This document shows positions 34,316 through 43,059 of a DNA stretch of 64,000 bases, in pieces. The DNA comes from Pirellula sp. (GTDB lineage: Bacteria > Planctomycetota > Planctomycetia > Pirellulales > Lacipirellulaceae). The DNA lies in assembly GCA_013822725.1 (NCBI GenBank), contig PNKX01000009.1:1-64000 (forward strand). The letters run 5' to 3'. A program made the translations under genes and the position numbers. The notes under the pieces were generated by a model. The model was not told the DNA's origin. It did no database searches and worked only from the letters and a program-made list of their open reading frames with translations. How positions within the stretch are numbered: the stretch's first letter is position 1; the number at the start of each line of letters is the position of its first letter.

Positions 34316-35329
34316 GTGAAGTCTATTCTTGCGGTCTCGCTGTTCGTCTCGGCTTGCACGCTCGGTTGCGCTGCCGGCCGCGTGCCGCGGTTCGATCAGT
34401 CGAACGGCAGCGCCACTGCGGTCAGCCTGAACGGCGAGCCGCAGATCGAGCATGGCCGGCCTCACAAGTTCATCGATGGCGTCGGGTGGGTCTTCGGCAT
34501 TCCTGAGAAGATCGCGCTGTGGGATCGCCGCGCGTCGAACCACGCTGTCTCGCCCGAGACGGAAGAGAAACTTACCGAGTATCTCGCCGCCAACGGCATG
34601 GAGTCGACGAAGGTTCGCATCAACCAATACGATCCCGGGGGCGAATGGCGGCGGCTCGTCGATAATAAGAGCGTCGGCGCCGGCTGGCGGTACACTGTCG
34701 GCGCGCTGCGCACGCTCGGCTACACGATTCTGCCGGGCCGCGTCTTCAGCGGATTCGTTGGCGGCGATTCGTACAACCCGTACACCGACAGCATCTACGT
34801 TTACTCCGACATCCCTGCGATCGCCGTCGAGCAAGGGGCTCAGGCGAAGAACGTGCGGTGGCGCGAACATCCTGGGACCTACGCTTCGATCTACTCGCTG
34901 CCGGTGCTGACGCTCTTTCCTGGGAAAGCTGCAAAGAGCGAAGTCTATGAATATGTTGCGCTCAACGGAACCTACGATGAACAAGTAGCCGCGCGCGGCG
35001 CCCTCTATCCGAAATACGGCAGCGAGATCGGCGGGCAGACGGCCTACCTCGTGCCGGGATCGAGTCTCGTCTTCTCGCTCGCCGGAGCGGGCGTCGGCCA
35101 TGTGGTCGATGCAGTGACGCCAGCCCCGGCGATCGGCGCCGAACCGTTCGCCCAGGCGGCGGCGAAGTTTCAGCAGCCGACCAAATTGGCCGACGCCCCC
35201 AACGTGACGATGTGGCCGAGCGAAGCCCCCGAGGGCGTGCCCGCCGCGCCGCCTGCCGTTGAACCGCCGGCGGAGATTCGCCAGGCGGCTGCGGTCGAGT
35301 CGTCGGTTGACGCGACGATTCTGCGCTGA
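34316..35329 (+). CDS. Hypothetical lipoprotein
   Basis: A 337-residue exported protein. The signal peptide ends in a lipobox, ACTLGC, with the modified Cys at residue 18. The mature part has recurring aromatic segments (KFIDGVGWVFGIPEKIALWD, TVGALRTLGYTILPGRVFSG, DSYNPYTDSIYVYSD, TYASIYSLP) and a proline-rich C-terminal 60 residues. The segment DPGGEWRRLVDNKSVGAGWRYTVG is typical of a planctomycete-specific lipoprotein group, but I cannot assign a function. The GTG at 34316 follows AGGA. Confidence 0.68.
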   Translation: MKSILAVSLFVSACTLGCAAGRVPRFDQSNGSATAVSLNGEPQIEHGRPHKFIDGVGWVFGIPEKIALWDRRASNHAVSPETEEKLTEYLAANGMESTKVRINQYDPGGEWRRLVDNKSVGAGWRYTVGALRTLGYTILPGRVFSGFVGGDSYNPYTDSIYVYSDIPAIAVEQGAQAKNVRWREHPGTYASIYSLPVLTLFPGKAAKSEVYEYVALNGTYDEQVAARGALYPKYGSEIGGQTAYLVPGSSLVFSLAGAGVGHVVDAVTPAPAIGAEPFAQAAAKFQQPTKLADAPNVTMWPSEAPEGVPAAPPAVEPPAEIRQAAAVESSVDATILR

Positions 35330-35355
35330 GCGCCATGCGACAGAAGCGACTCTGG

Positions 35356-35444
35356 GGTGGCACGCCCAGAGGTACTCCGATGGGCGTGGTGGCCATGGCG
35401 AAGGGTTCTCCACGCCCTGCGGAGTACCTTAGAGCGTGCCACCC
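35356..35444. repeat. REP-like palindrome pair, family C, copy 1
   Basis: GGGTGGCACGCCCAGAGG and CACGCCCTGCGG...GCGTGCCACCC arms. Each arm is a hairpin with CACGCCC/GGGCGTG stem around GGTACTCCG. It lies between convergent genes. Confidence 0.88.
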
Positions 35445-35456
35445 ATCCGGTGGCTT

Positions 35457-36212
35457 TTATGCCAACGGTTCGCGATTAACGTCTTTGTAGTAGAGGTATC
35501 GCGCCGGCGTCTTCCCCATCGCGACGAACCATTGCGGGCAATACGACGCCATCCAAATGACGTCGCCCTTCTCGACCGGGTACCACGACTCGCCGAGCCG
35601 ATAGACCCCCATGCCGTCGAGCATCACGAGGCCATGCTCCATGACGTGGATCTCCACCTGCGGCAACGTCGCGCCAGGGTCGTAAGTAAAAACATTCACC
35701 GCCATGTCGTACCGTTCGTCGGTCGGCAGCAGCGTTTGGAGCCGCGCGTTATCGTCGCCCATGAAGGGGACGCCCGGCGCGTCGGCTGTCTTGCCGACGA
35801 CCGCGTCGGGCCATTCGAACGCCGCTTTTTGGTAACGCTTTTCGAAGACGACTAGATTGCTCGCCTTGATCGCCTTCAGTTCGTGAGGACGATCGGGCGG
35901 CAGGTAGGCGAAGCTCTCTGCCTCAAGCTGATGCGTCGCACCGCCGGGAAGTTTTAACGACAGCTGACCGGTGCGCACCCAGACGACGCGTTCCGTTCCT
36001 TCGCCGGCGCCGGCGGTGAAGCCACCTGCTTCTAGCGCCACGTTGGCCTGCGTGAAGCGAGCTCCCATGTGGGGCGAAATATGCACGACTCCTTTCGCCC
36101 CGCGCCAACCGGGGAGATCTTGCCACACCCAGGTATCAGGCGTGATGAGGGCGTGTTGCGCGGTGACGCGGCTGCGGGTCGTTCCGAAAACGTCCATAGC
36201 TGGCTGGCTCAT
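35457..36212 (-). CDS. allE: (S)-ureidoglycine aminohydrolase
   Basis: Bicupin enzyme that releases ammonia from ureidoglycine to give ureidoglycolate, downstream of allantoate amidohydrolase. The manganese site is visible in the C-terminal cupin: E and H in VEIHVMEHGLVML (E-x-H-x3-H) and Q in YCPQWFVAMG. The N-terminal cupin shows the usual EGTERVVWVRTGQL. 251 residues is near the family norm. The allC gene lies 27 bp upstream on the same strand, and xdhA/B are divergent, forming a purine-ring degradation locus. Confidence 0.9.
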   Translation of the reverse strand: MSQPAMDVFGTTRSRVTAQHALITPDTWVWQDLPGWRGAKGVVHISPHMGARFTQANVALEAGGFTAGAGEGTERVVWVRTGQLSLKLPGGATHQLEAESFAYLPPDRPHELKAIKASNLVVFEKRYQKAAFEWPDAVVGKTADAPGVPFMGDDNARLQTLLPTDERYDMAVNVFTYDPGATLPQVEIHVMEHGLVMLDGMGVYRLGESWYPVEKGDVIWMASYCPQWFVAMGKTPARYLYYKDVNREPLA

Positions 36213-36239
36213 CTGTGCAATTCAATGTGATCGATGGCG

Positions 36240-37493
36240 CTATGCTTCTGACGCCAGCGCGTGGATGAAATGTACCAAGACTTGCAGCCCGAGAGCCACG
36301 TCGCTTTCCTGCACCGCTTCCGCCGGGTGATGGCTCACGCCGCCGGGACTGCGCAGAAACAACATCGCCGTCGGGGCGACAGTCGCGACAACGCCGGCAT
36401 CGTGGCCGGCGCCGCTGACCATCCGCTGCGGGTCGCCAGTACAACTTGCGACCGATTTGGCCAAGCCTTCCACCAGCCGTGGGTCCATCGCCACGGCTGA
36501 GTGCTCATGCTGCCGTTCAATTCGCATGGCCAAGTTCGCGCCACGCGCCAATTCGTCGGCAAGCGTGAGCAGTTTGTCGACTGCCGCGATCCGCACGGCG
36601 TCCTCCTGATGGCGTACGTCGAGCGACGCGGTCACGCAACGCGGAATGCAGTTCGGCACGTTCGGGTCGACGCTCAGGCGGCCGACGGTCGCCACCAGGC
36701 CGGGCGTCGAGCGCGCCGCCTCTTCCACCGCCACCGCCCAGCGGCCGGCAATCGGCAGCGGGTCGTTCCGCAGGTTCATCGGCGCCGTACCGGCGTGGCC
36801 CCCCTCCCCTGCCCATTCGACCGTCAGCCGCGTCTGCCCGGCAATCGCCGTCACGACGCCCAGCGGTTCGTCGAGCGACTCCAGTAGCGGTCCCTGTTCG
36901 ATATGAGGTTCGAGATACGCGACGATGGAACCAGGCGTCGCGCTGCATGCGTCCATCGCGTGCGGATCGCAACCAAAATGATCAAGCGCCTGCGAAATAC
37001 TAACGCCCGTGTCGTCGCACAGCGTCAGCATCCCCGCGTCGAGCGTCCCCGCTAGCGCGCGACTGCCGATGAACGGCGTGCGGAAGCGCACGCCCTCTTC
37101 TTCAGAGAAGCCGATCACTTCGATCGCCCACGGCAGCGACTGATTCGACTCGCGCAGCGCCTCGACCACGGCGATGCCCATGACGACGCCGAGGATCCCG
37201 TCGTAGCGACCGGCGTCTGCCACGGTGTCGAGATGCGAGCCGATCAACACGCGCCGCTGCGGATTGCTTTCGGGCGGCAGATAGTTCCCGATGAGGTTGC
37301 CGGCCGCGTCGATGCGAACGCTCATCCCGGCCGCTTCCATCCACCCGGTAACGAGTCGATGGGCGTCGCGCATCGCCACGGAGCAGAAAGTTCGCGTGAG
37401 GCGCCCTGGTTCGTCGCTGCAACGTCCTAAGACGTCGCAGCGTTGCATCACGTCGGCGGCGAGGCGCTGCGATAGCGAACGTTCATTGACCAC
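36240..37493 (-). CDS. allC: Allantoate amidohydrolase (M20 family)
   Basis: Binuclear metal hydrolase acting on allantoate to give ureidoglycine, CO2 and ammonia. M20 metal ligands are visible: GSHLDTVADAGRYDG, FSEEEGVRF and IEQGPLLE, plus a terminal GGVSHHPAE. Length is 417 residues, normal for the family. A close alternative is N-carbamoyl-L-amino acid hydrolase, but the adjacent allE makes allantoate the preferred substrate. The start is GTG at 37493. It is transcribed divergently from xdhA. Confidence 0.88.
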   Translation of the reverse strand: MVNERSLSQRLAADVMQRCDVLGRCSDEPGRLTRTFCSVAMRDAHRLVTGWMEAAGMSVRIDAAGNLIGNYLPPESNPQRRVLIGSHLDTVADAGRYDGILGVVMGIAVVEALRESNQSLPWAIEVIGFSEEEGVRFRTPFIGSRALAGTLDAGMLTLCDDTGVSISQALDHFGCDPHAMDACSATPGSIVAYLEPHIEQGPLLESLDEPLGVVTAIAGQTRLTVEWAGEGGHAGTAPMNLRNDPLPIAGRWAVAVEEAARSTPGLVATVGRLSVDPNVPNCIPRCVTASLDVRHQEDAVRIAAVDKLLTLADELARGANLAMRIERQHEHSAVAMDPRLVEGLAKSVASCTGDPQRMVSGAGHDAGVVATVAPTAMLFLRSPGGVSHHPAEAVQESDVALGLQVLVHFIHALASEA

Positions 37494-37616
37494 AGGCGAT
37501 TCAAAGCTGATAATTGGTGTGAGGGCGGTGCGAACAGATTATAGTCACGACCTGCGGTTTTCCAAAGTTCAGCATGGAAGAGCGCGGATCACGACTATCA
37601 ACAAACAGTTCCCCTT

Positions 37617-37649
37617 TTAGCCCCCGGCTCTTCAAGCCGGGGGTTGAAC
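37617..37649. repeat. Half copy of family B repeat
   Basis: A single arm, TAGCCCCCGGCTCTTCAAGC followed by CGGGGGTTGA, upstream of xdhA in the allC-xdhA divergent region. It could form one hairpin near the promoter. Confidence 0.6.
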
Positions 37650-37662
37650 GAAGTACCCGCCC

Positions 37663-39111
37663 ATGCGCGATCACCTCCTCCTGTTCATCAACGGCCAGCG
37701 ACACGAAGTCCGCGGTCGCGATGCGTTCTTGTCGCTGTCGGATTATCTGCGCATCCGTTGCGGGTTGGTCGGCACGAAGATCGTCTGCAGCGAAGGTGAC
37801 TGCGGGGCGTGTACGACGTTGATCGGACGGACTGCTGCGTCAGCTGCTGAATTCAACTATAAGCCCCTCGATTCCTGCATCCAGTTCCTCTTTCAACTCG
37901 ACGGCACGCACGTTGTCACGGTCGAAGGGCTCCGTCGCGACGGGACGCTCAATCCGGTGCAGCAGGCGATGGTCGACTGCCATGGCTCCCAGTGCGGCTT
38001 CTGCACGCCCGGGTTCGTCATGGCGATGACCGGCTTATTGGAAGAGCAGGAAACGGTCGACGAACACCAACTGCGCACCGGCCTCACCGGCAACCTCTGC
38101 CGCTGCACCGGTTACACGCCGATTCTCGAAGCGGGGATGAAATGCCAAGACGCCGAGCACCAACGACTCGGCGAGCTTTACCCCGCCGAGCCAATGCTCG
38201 CGGAGTTTGAACGCGTCGCGAACGATTCACTTCAGCTCGAATCACAATCGTTCGGCGAACGGCAAATTGCTTGTTGTCCCGTTGCCCTCGACGACGCCCT
38301 CGAGTTTCTCGCCGCGAATCCAAACGCCACGATCGTCGCCGGCGCCACCGACATCGGCGTTCGCGCCAACAAAGCGCATCAGTTGCCGCCAGCGATTCTT
38401 GATTTGAATCGAATCGCGGACCTTGAATTCGTCAAAGCAGAATATGGCGAGCTGCGCTGCGGCGCCCGCACGAGTTGGACCACGCTGCTAGCAGCCTTCC
38501 GTCAAGCGGCGCCGGAGTTCGCCCGCATCCTCCAGCTCTTCGGCGCCCCGCAGATCCGCCATGTCGGCACCATTGCCGGCAACATTGCCAACGCCTCGCC
38601 GATCGCCGACTCGCTGCCGTTCCTCTTCGTGATGGAGGCGACGCTCGTCCTGGCGAGCAAATCTGGGCGCCGCGAGGTGAACATCAACGAGTTTTATCAC
38701 GGCTACAAGAAGCTCGAACTGCAGCCGGGCGAGTTGATCGTCGAAATCCGCATCCCATTACCGAGCGAAAGCGAGCTGCTGCGACTCTACAAAGTCTCCC
38801 GCCGCCGCGATCTCGATATCTCCGGCTTCACTGCCGCCGTAAGGATGCAACTCGAAGGCGACGCGATTAAACAAGCGAGCATCGCCTTCGGCGCCGTCGG
38901 CCCGACGGTGTTGCGGGCGAAGCAGACCGAACGCTTTCTCGTCGGCGAACCGCTCACGCTCGAAACGATGCAAACGGCCGGCGACATCGCGGTGAGCGAA
39001 GTGACGCCGATCGATGATGTCCGCGGCTCCGCCGAGTATCGCCGGCAGCTGACGCGCAATGTGCTGCTGAAGTTTTACCACCAGACGCAGGGGAATTTAG
39101 CTCAAGTATGA
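37663..39111 (+). CDS. xdhA: Xanthine dehydrogenase, Fe-S/FAD subunit
   Basis: A 482-residue small subunit of a two-component xanthine dehydrogenase. The N-terminal plant-type [2Fe-2S] has CSEGDCGAC. The helical [2Fe-2S] domain has QCGFCTPGF and NLCRCTGY. The FAD-binding domain includes GATDIGVRANK and TIAGNIANASPIADSLP, and a CO-dehydrogenase C-terminal domain follows. The xdhB gene lies 171 bp downstream. The enzyme oxidises hypoxanthine/xanthine to urate in the cytoplasm. Confidence 0.92.
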   Translation: MRDHLLLFINGQRHEVRGRDAFLSLSDYLRIRCGLVGTKIVCSEGDCGACTTLIGRTAASAAEFNYKPLDSCIQFLFQLDGTHVVTVEGLRRDGTLNPVQQAMVDCHGSQCGFCTPGFVMAMTGLLEEQETVDEHQLRTGLTGNLCRCTGYTPILEAGMKCQDAEHQRLGELYPAEPMLAEFERVANDSLQLESQSFGERQIACCPVALDDALEFLAANPNATIVAGATDIGVRANKAHQLPPAILDLNRIADLEFVKAEYGELRCGARTSWTTLLAAFRQAAPEFARILQLFGAPQIRHVGTIAGNIANASPIADSLPFLFVMEATLVLASKSGRREVNINEFYHGYKKLELQPGELIVEIRIPLPSESELLRLYKVSRRRDLDISGFTAAVRMQLEGDAIKQASIAFGAVGPTVLRAKQTERFLVGEPLTLETMQTAGDIAVSEVTPIDDVRGSAEYRRQLTRNVLLKFYHQTQGNLAQV

Positions 39112-39125
39112 GTTCAACGAGATCG

Positions 39126-39262
39126 GTTGAACCACGACGACACAACGGACACGACGGAATGCGAGAGACGCTGAGAAAGCTCTATTTCAAACTGCTTCGT
39201 TTTAAACTTTACAGTACGCCGTTGTATTTCCGTCGTGCTCGTCGTGCCGTCGCGGTGAAATG
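39126..39262. repeat. Long inverted repeat (ACCACGACGACAC type)
   Basis: The left arm GTTGAACCACGACGACACAA with CGACGGAATGC faces ATTTCCGTCGTGCTCGTCG and TGCCGTCGCGG. It lies between xdhA and xdhB and may affect coupling of the two genes. Confidence 0.65.
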
Positions 39263-39282
39263 AATTTAACGAGAATCGGAAG

Positions 39283-41631
39283 ATGCCCAGCGTAGGTACC
39301 ACCATCCCGCACGACTCCGCCGTAGGCCACGTCACCGGCCAGGCGTTTTACCTCGACGACGTCGCGGCAATGGCGGGCGAGCTCCACGTCGGGTTCGTGC
39401 CAAGTCCGATTGCCTGCGGAACGCTCACTGGCATCGACGCTACCGCGGCTCGTGCGACTCGCGGCGTCGTCGCCGTCTACACGGTTGCCGACGTGCCGGC
39501 CCACAACGTGTTCGGCCCGCTCGCCGCCGACGAACCTTTTCTTGCTGACCAGCGGCTGCTCTACGTCGGTCAGCCGGTCGCTATTGTCGCTGCGGAGACT
39601 CGCGAGGCGCTCTATCGCGGCATTGCGGCCGTGAAGCTCACTTGCGCGGAAGAGCCGCCGCTCCTTTCCTTGGAAGAGTCAATCGCCCAAGAGCGTTACC
39701 TTGGCGTCGAACGCCGCATTGCACGCGGCGGCCAGATTGATGCAGAGTTGGCCAAGGCGCCTCATCGCCTCAGCGGCACGTTCCACATCGGCGGGCAGGA
39801 GCAGTTTTATTTGGAGTCGCAGGCCGCGATCGCCTACCCCGGCGAGGAGGGCCAGATGGTCGTCCATAGCTCGACGCAGAACCCGACCGAAATTCAGACT
39901 GTCGTCGCCGAAATGCTCGGCGTCGGCTTTCACGAAGTCGTCTGCGTCACGAAGCGCATGGGAGGCGGCTTCGGCGGTAAGGAGACGCAAGCCGCGATCC
40001 CCGCGATGATGGCGGCGCTCGTCGCTCGCAAGACGGGCCGCGCCGCGCGGGTGATCTTCGACAAAGACACCGACATGATCTCGACCGGCAAGCGGCACCC
40101 GTATCTCGTCCGCTGGGAAGTCGGCTTCGAACGCGACGGTCGCATCCACGCCCTGAAGTACGACTTCTTCTCCAACGGCGGGTGCTCGCTCGACCTCTCG
40201 CCGTCGATTCTGGAGCGAACGCTGCTCCACGCCGACAACGCCTATTACATTCCGCATGCCGATTTCCGCGGCCGCATCTGCTTCACAAATCTGCCGTCGA
40301 ACACGGCATTTCGAGGCTTCGGCGGCCCGCAGGCGATGAGCGCGACCGAGAACATCATCGAGTCGATCGCCCAACATCTCGCTCTTGATGCATACGACGT
40401 CCGCCGCGCTAACGTTTACGGCGTCGCCGAGCGCAACGTCACCCCCTATGGCCAGATCGTCGAGAAAAATCACCTTCCGGAGATCTTCGCGCAGCTTGCC
40501 GCCTCGTCGCAGTACCATGCCCGCCGCGCAGAGATCGCCCGCCGCAACGCGACTGATCCGCTGACGCTCCGCGGCTTGGCGCTTACTGGCATGAAGTTCG
40601 GCATCAGTTTTACTTCGAAGTTTCTCAATCAGGGAAACGCCCTGGTGAACCTCTACACCGACGGCACCGTGCAGGTCTCCACCGGCGGCACGGAGATGGG
40701 TCAGGGGCTGAACACGAAGATCCGCCAACTCGTCGCCGATGAGTTCGGTCTCGATCCGGCTCGCGTTCGGCTGATGCCGACCTCCACTGAGAAGAACAAC
40801 AACACCTCTCCAACTGCCGCGTCGGCAAGCACCGACCTCAACGGCGCCGCCGCAGTGCGGGCCTGCCAACAGATTAAACGCCGGCTGAAAAAGTTCGCCG
40901 CCGAGCGGCTGTCGGATAAGGCCGAAGGGCTCACGCCGTCGCCGCGGCATGTCGTCTTCGCTGAGAACGCCGTCTACGATAGCCGCCGTCCCGAGCTGCG
41001 CATCGCCTTCGGCCCGCTGTGCGACGAGGCCCGCCGCGAGCGCGTCGACCTCGGCGCTCGCGGTTTCTTCGCCACGCCAGGGGTCGACTTCAATCGCGAC
41101 ACGGGCCGCGGGACGCCCTTCTTCTACTACACGCAAGGCGCCGCTGCGGTCGAGGTCGCGATTGATCGCTTCACCGGCGAGCTCACCATCCCGCGGGCCG
41201 ATCTGCTGATCGACATCGGCCGCTCGATCAATCCCGGCGTCGACCGCGGGCAGATCATCGGCGGCTTTATTCAGGGGATGGGATGGGTAACCGCCGAGGC
41301 CCTCACCTACAATGCGAAGGGGGCGCTACTCAGCCACTCGCCGACCACCTACAAGATTCCCGCAGTAACCGACGTGCCGCTCGACTTTCGGTTGGCATTG
41401 TTTGATTATAACGACAACGTCCAGAATATCCGCCGCAGTAAAGCGGTCGGCGAACCGCCGCTGATGCTCGGCATCGCGGCCTGGGCGGCGGTGAAGAATG
41501 CGTTGTCTTATGCGAGCGCCGAGGCGGCGACTTTTCTGAGTTTACCGGCAACTGGAGAGGAGATATTGCGATGTCTGACAACAGTAGCCGCGGGTCAACC
41601 CGTGCATTCTTTCAAGGGTGGCACGCCCTAA
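39283..41631 (+). CDS. xdhB: Xanthine dehydrogenase, molybdopterin-binding subunit
   Basis: A 782-residue molybdenum subunit. Motifs: GGFGGKETQ (Moco contact), NTAFRGFGGPQAM, GTEMGQGLNTKI and GEPPLMLG, whose Glu is the catalytic base in the family. The MoCo is supplied by the moaA/E/D products and inserted with XdhC help, both encoded in this window. The C-terminus KGGTP and the stop are encoded by the start of a family C repeat, so the natural C-terminus may have been changed. Confidence 0.93.
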   Translation: MPSVGTTIPHDSAVGHVTGQAFYLDDVAAMAGELHVGFVPSPIACGTLTGIDATAARATRGVVAVYTVADVPAHNVFGPLAADEPFLADQRLLYVGQPVAIVAAETREALYRGIAAVKLTCAEEPPLLSLEESIAQERYLGVERRIARGGQIDAELAKAPHRLSGTFHIGGQEQFYLESQAAIAYPGEEGQMVVHSSTQNPTEIQTVVAEMLGVGFHEVVCVTKRMGGGFGGKETQAAIPAMMAALVARKTGRAARVIFDKDTDMISTGKRHPYLVRWEVGFERDGRIHALKYDFFSNGGCSLDLSPSILERTLLHADNAYYIPHADFRGRICFTNLPSNTAFRGFGGPQAMSATENIIESIAQHLALDAYDVRRANVYGVAERNVTPYGQIVEKNHLPEIFAQLAASSQYHARRAEIARRNATDPLTLRGLALTGMKFGISFTSKFLNQGNALVNLYTDGTVQVSTGGTEMGQGLNTKIRQLVADEFGLDPARVRLMPTSTEKNNNTSPTAASASTDLNGAAAVRACQQIKRRLKKFAAERLSDKAEGLTPSPRHVVFAENAVYDSRRPELRIAFGPLCDEARRERVDLGARGFFATPGVDFNRDTGRGTPFFYYTQGAAAVEVAIDRFTGELTIPRADLLIDIGRSINPGVDRGQIIGGFIQGMGWVTAEALTYNAKGALLSHSPTTYKIPAVTDVPLDFRLALFDYNDNVQNIRRSKAVGEPPLMLGIAAWAAVKNALSYASAEAATFLSLPATGEEILRCLTTVAAGQPVHSFKGGTP

Positions 41632-41706
41632 GGTACTCCTCAGGGCGTGGTGAACCCTATACCAGCCTCCCCACGCCCTGCGGAGTACCTTCAGGGCGTG
41701 CCACCC
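41616..41706. repeat. REP-like palindrome pair, family C, copy 2
   Basis: GGGTGGCACGCCCTAAGGTA and CGGAGTACCTTCAGGGCGTG arms. Its first codons supply GGTP-stop to xdhB. It ends 45 bp before the transposase start, making the left flank of the REP-associated transposase. Confidence 0.9.
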
Positions 41707-41751
41707 AGAATTTGCTTGAATTTCGCTCCATGGTGCGGAACAATCGCATTC

Positions 41752-42336
41752 ATGCGAGTTACCGATCCCTTTACTGGTCGCGAGTACTTCAGCAAACTTC
41801 GTCGCCGATTCGACCGCGATCGAATGCCGCATGAATTAACCTTCTCATGTTATTCACGGCTCCCACTGCTGAATCGCGATCGTACCCGCCAATGGTTCGT
41901 CGACTCGCTCGCCGACGCGCGCACCAAATGGCCCATTGATGTATGGGCTTGGGTAATCATGCCCGAGCATGTTCATCTACTGGTTGCACCACGTGAGTCG
42001 AACGTCGACATTGGTCGCTTTCAGGGGAAAGTCAAAGAACGAGTCGCCCGCAACGCGATTCGATGGTTGGAAATTCATGCTCCCGAGCGGCTCCCTCGGA
42101 TAACCGTCAAGGAGGGGCCAAGAACTCGACGACGTTTCTGGCAACCAGGCGGCGGATACGATCGCAACATTACCGAGGTCGACGCTCTCTACGCCTCGCT
42201 GACATATATCCATATGAATCCTGTCAAGCGAGGCTTAGTCACGCTTCCCGAAGATTGGGCATGGTCGAGCGCTCGCTACTATGCTGGAATTAGTCCAGCG
42301 CACCTACAGATGGATCCGACGCTGCCCTCATTCTAA
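41752..42336 (+). CDS. REP-associated tyrosine transposase (RAYT, Y1_Tnp/IS200-like)
   Basis: A 194-residue HUH single-strand transposase. The metal motif HVH is at residues 73-75 in VIMPEHVHLLV. The candidate nucleophile is Y152 in the conserved YIHMNPVKRGLV segment. The C-terminal EDWAWSSARYY is characteristic of RAYTs. It is flanked on both sides by family C palindromes at 41616 and 42338; this is the arrangement of RAYT genes with their REPs. The chosen ATG lies after the left palindrome; an earlier in-frame start falls inside it. In other phyla RAYTs recognise and mobilise their own REP sequences; whether this one is active is unknown. Confidence 0.88.
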   Translation: MRVTDPFTGREYFSKLRRRFDRDRMPHELTFSCYSRLPLLNRDRTRQWFVDSLADARTKWPIDVWAWVIMPEHVHLLVAPRESNVDIGRFQGKVKERVARNAIRWLEIHAPERLPRITVKEGPRTRRRFWQPGGGYDRNITEVDALYASLTYIHMNPVKRGLVTLPEDWAWSSARYYAGISPAHLQMDPTLPSF

Positions 42337-42337
42337 A

Positions 42338-42393
42338 ACGCCCTAAGGTACTCCGCAGGGCGTGGTGAACCCGTATCAGCCTTTCCACGCCCC
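42338..42393. repeat. REP-like palindrome, family C, copy 3 (truncated)
   Basis: It starts as ACGCCCTAAGGTACTCCGCA and continues through GGTGAACCCGTATCAGCC, but breaks off at CCACGCCC. This is the right flank of the transposase gene. Confidence 0.8.
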
Positions 42394-42402
42394 GAGCAAC
42401 GC

Positions 42403-42990
42403 TTACTTCTGGAGCGCCTTCAACACATCGGCCGCTTCGGCGCGGTCGCCGTGCGACTTGCTGACCTTGCGAAACGTCACCTTGCCGTCGCTGTCGACGA
42501 TGAACGTTGAGGGATACGCCGTTTCGTTCAGGGCCTCCCACCGCAAGCCAGCCGCGGTGACGAATTTCTGATCGGGATCGAGCACCAGCGTTAGCGGCCC
42601 CGGCAATTCGGTCTCTTTCAAAAACTCCTGGGCTCGCGTTTCCAGTTCCTTCGCCTCACCCGGATAGACGAATACCACCGTCGCTCCCGCCTTCGCGAAC
42701 TCGTCGGCCAGTTTGACGTATCCGCCGACTTGACGCGTGCAGGCGGGGCATTGGTAGCCGGGATAGCCGCGCAGTACGGCAACCACGACGGGCCCCTCTT
42801 TAAGCAGTTTCTTCAGTTCAACCTTCTCGCCGTCGAGGGATTGCAGCGTGAACATCTCCGCCATGTCGCCGATTTTTGGGGGAGCCTTTGCTGCCGGCTT
42901 GGCCGACTCGTCCGCGCGCATCGCACCGCTGGTGATAATAATGGAGAGTGTTGCAACGAGCGTGCGAAAATAGGTGGGAACGAATCGCAT
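42403..42990 (-). CDS. Exported peroxiredoxin-like protein
   Basis: A 195-residue AhpC/TSA-family protein with a signal peptide (about 1-26). The thioredoxin fold is recognised by GDMAEMFTLQSLDGEKVEL, a peroxidatic-type Cys in RGYPGYQCPACTRQ, and YPSTFIVDSDGKV. The resolving Cys may be the second Cys of CPAC. It sits between the transposase gene and xdhC, so it may have been placed there by rearrangement; its link to purine metabolism is unclear. Confidence 0.8.
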   Translation of the reverse strand: MRFVPTYFRTLVATLSIIITSGAMRADESAKPAAKAPPKIGDMAEMFTLQSLDGEKVELKKLLKEGPVVVAVLRGYPGYQCPACTRQVGGYVKLADEFAKAGATVVFVYPGEAKELETRAQEFLKETELPGPLTLVLDPDQKFVTAAGLRWEALNETAYPSTFIVDSDGKVTFRKVSKSHGDRAEAADVLKALQK

Positions 42991-43059
42991 GATGCGGCTC
43001 CTGAGGTAGACTGGGGACTGGAATTCACCGGCAGTTTATCGCGATTGCAGACTTAGACG

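Noticed and set aside
39679..41136. 485-codon minus-strand frame opposite xdhB
   Set aside because: The xdhB frame carries all molybdenum-subunit motifs; the opposite frame is compositional.
41647..41751. Earlier start for the RAYT gene
   Set aside because: The added 35 residues are encoded by the family C palindrome; the ATG at 41752 begins the conserved protein.
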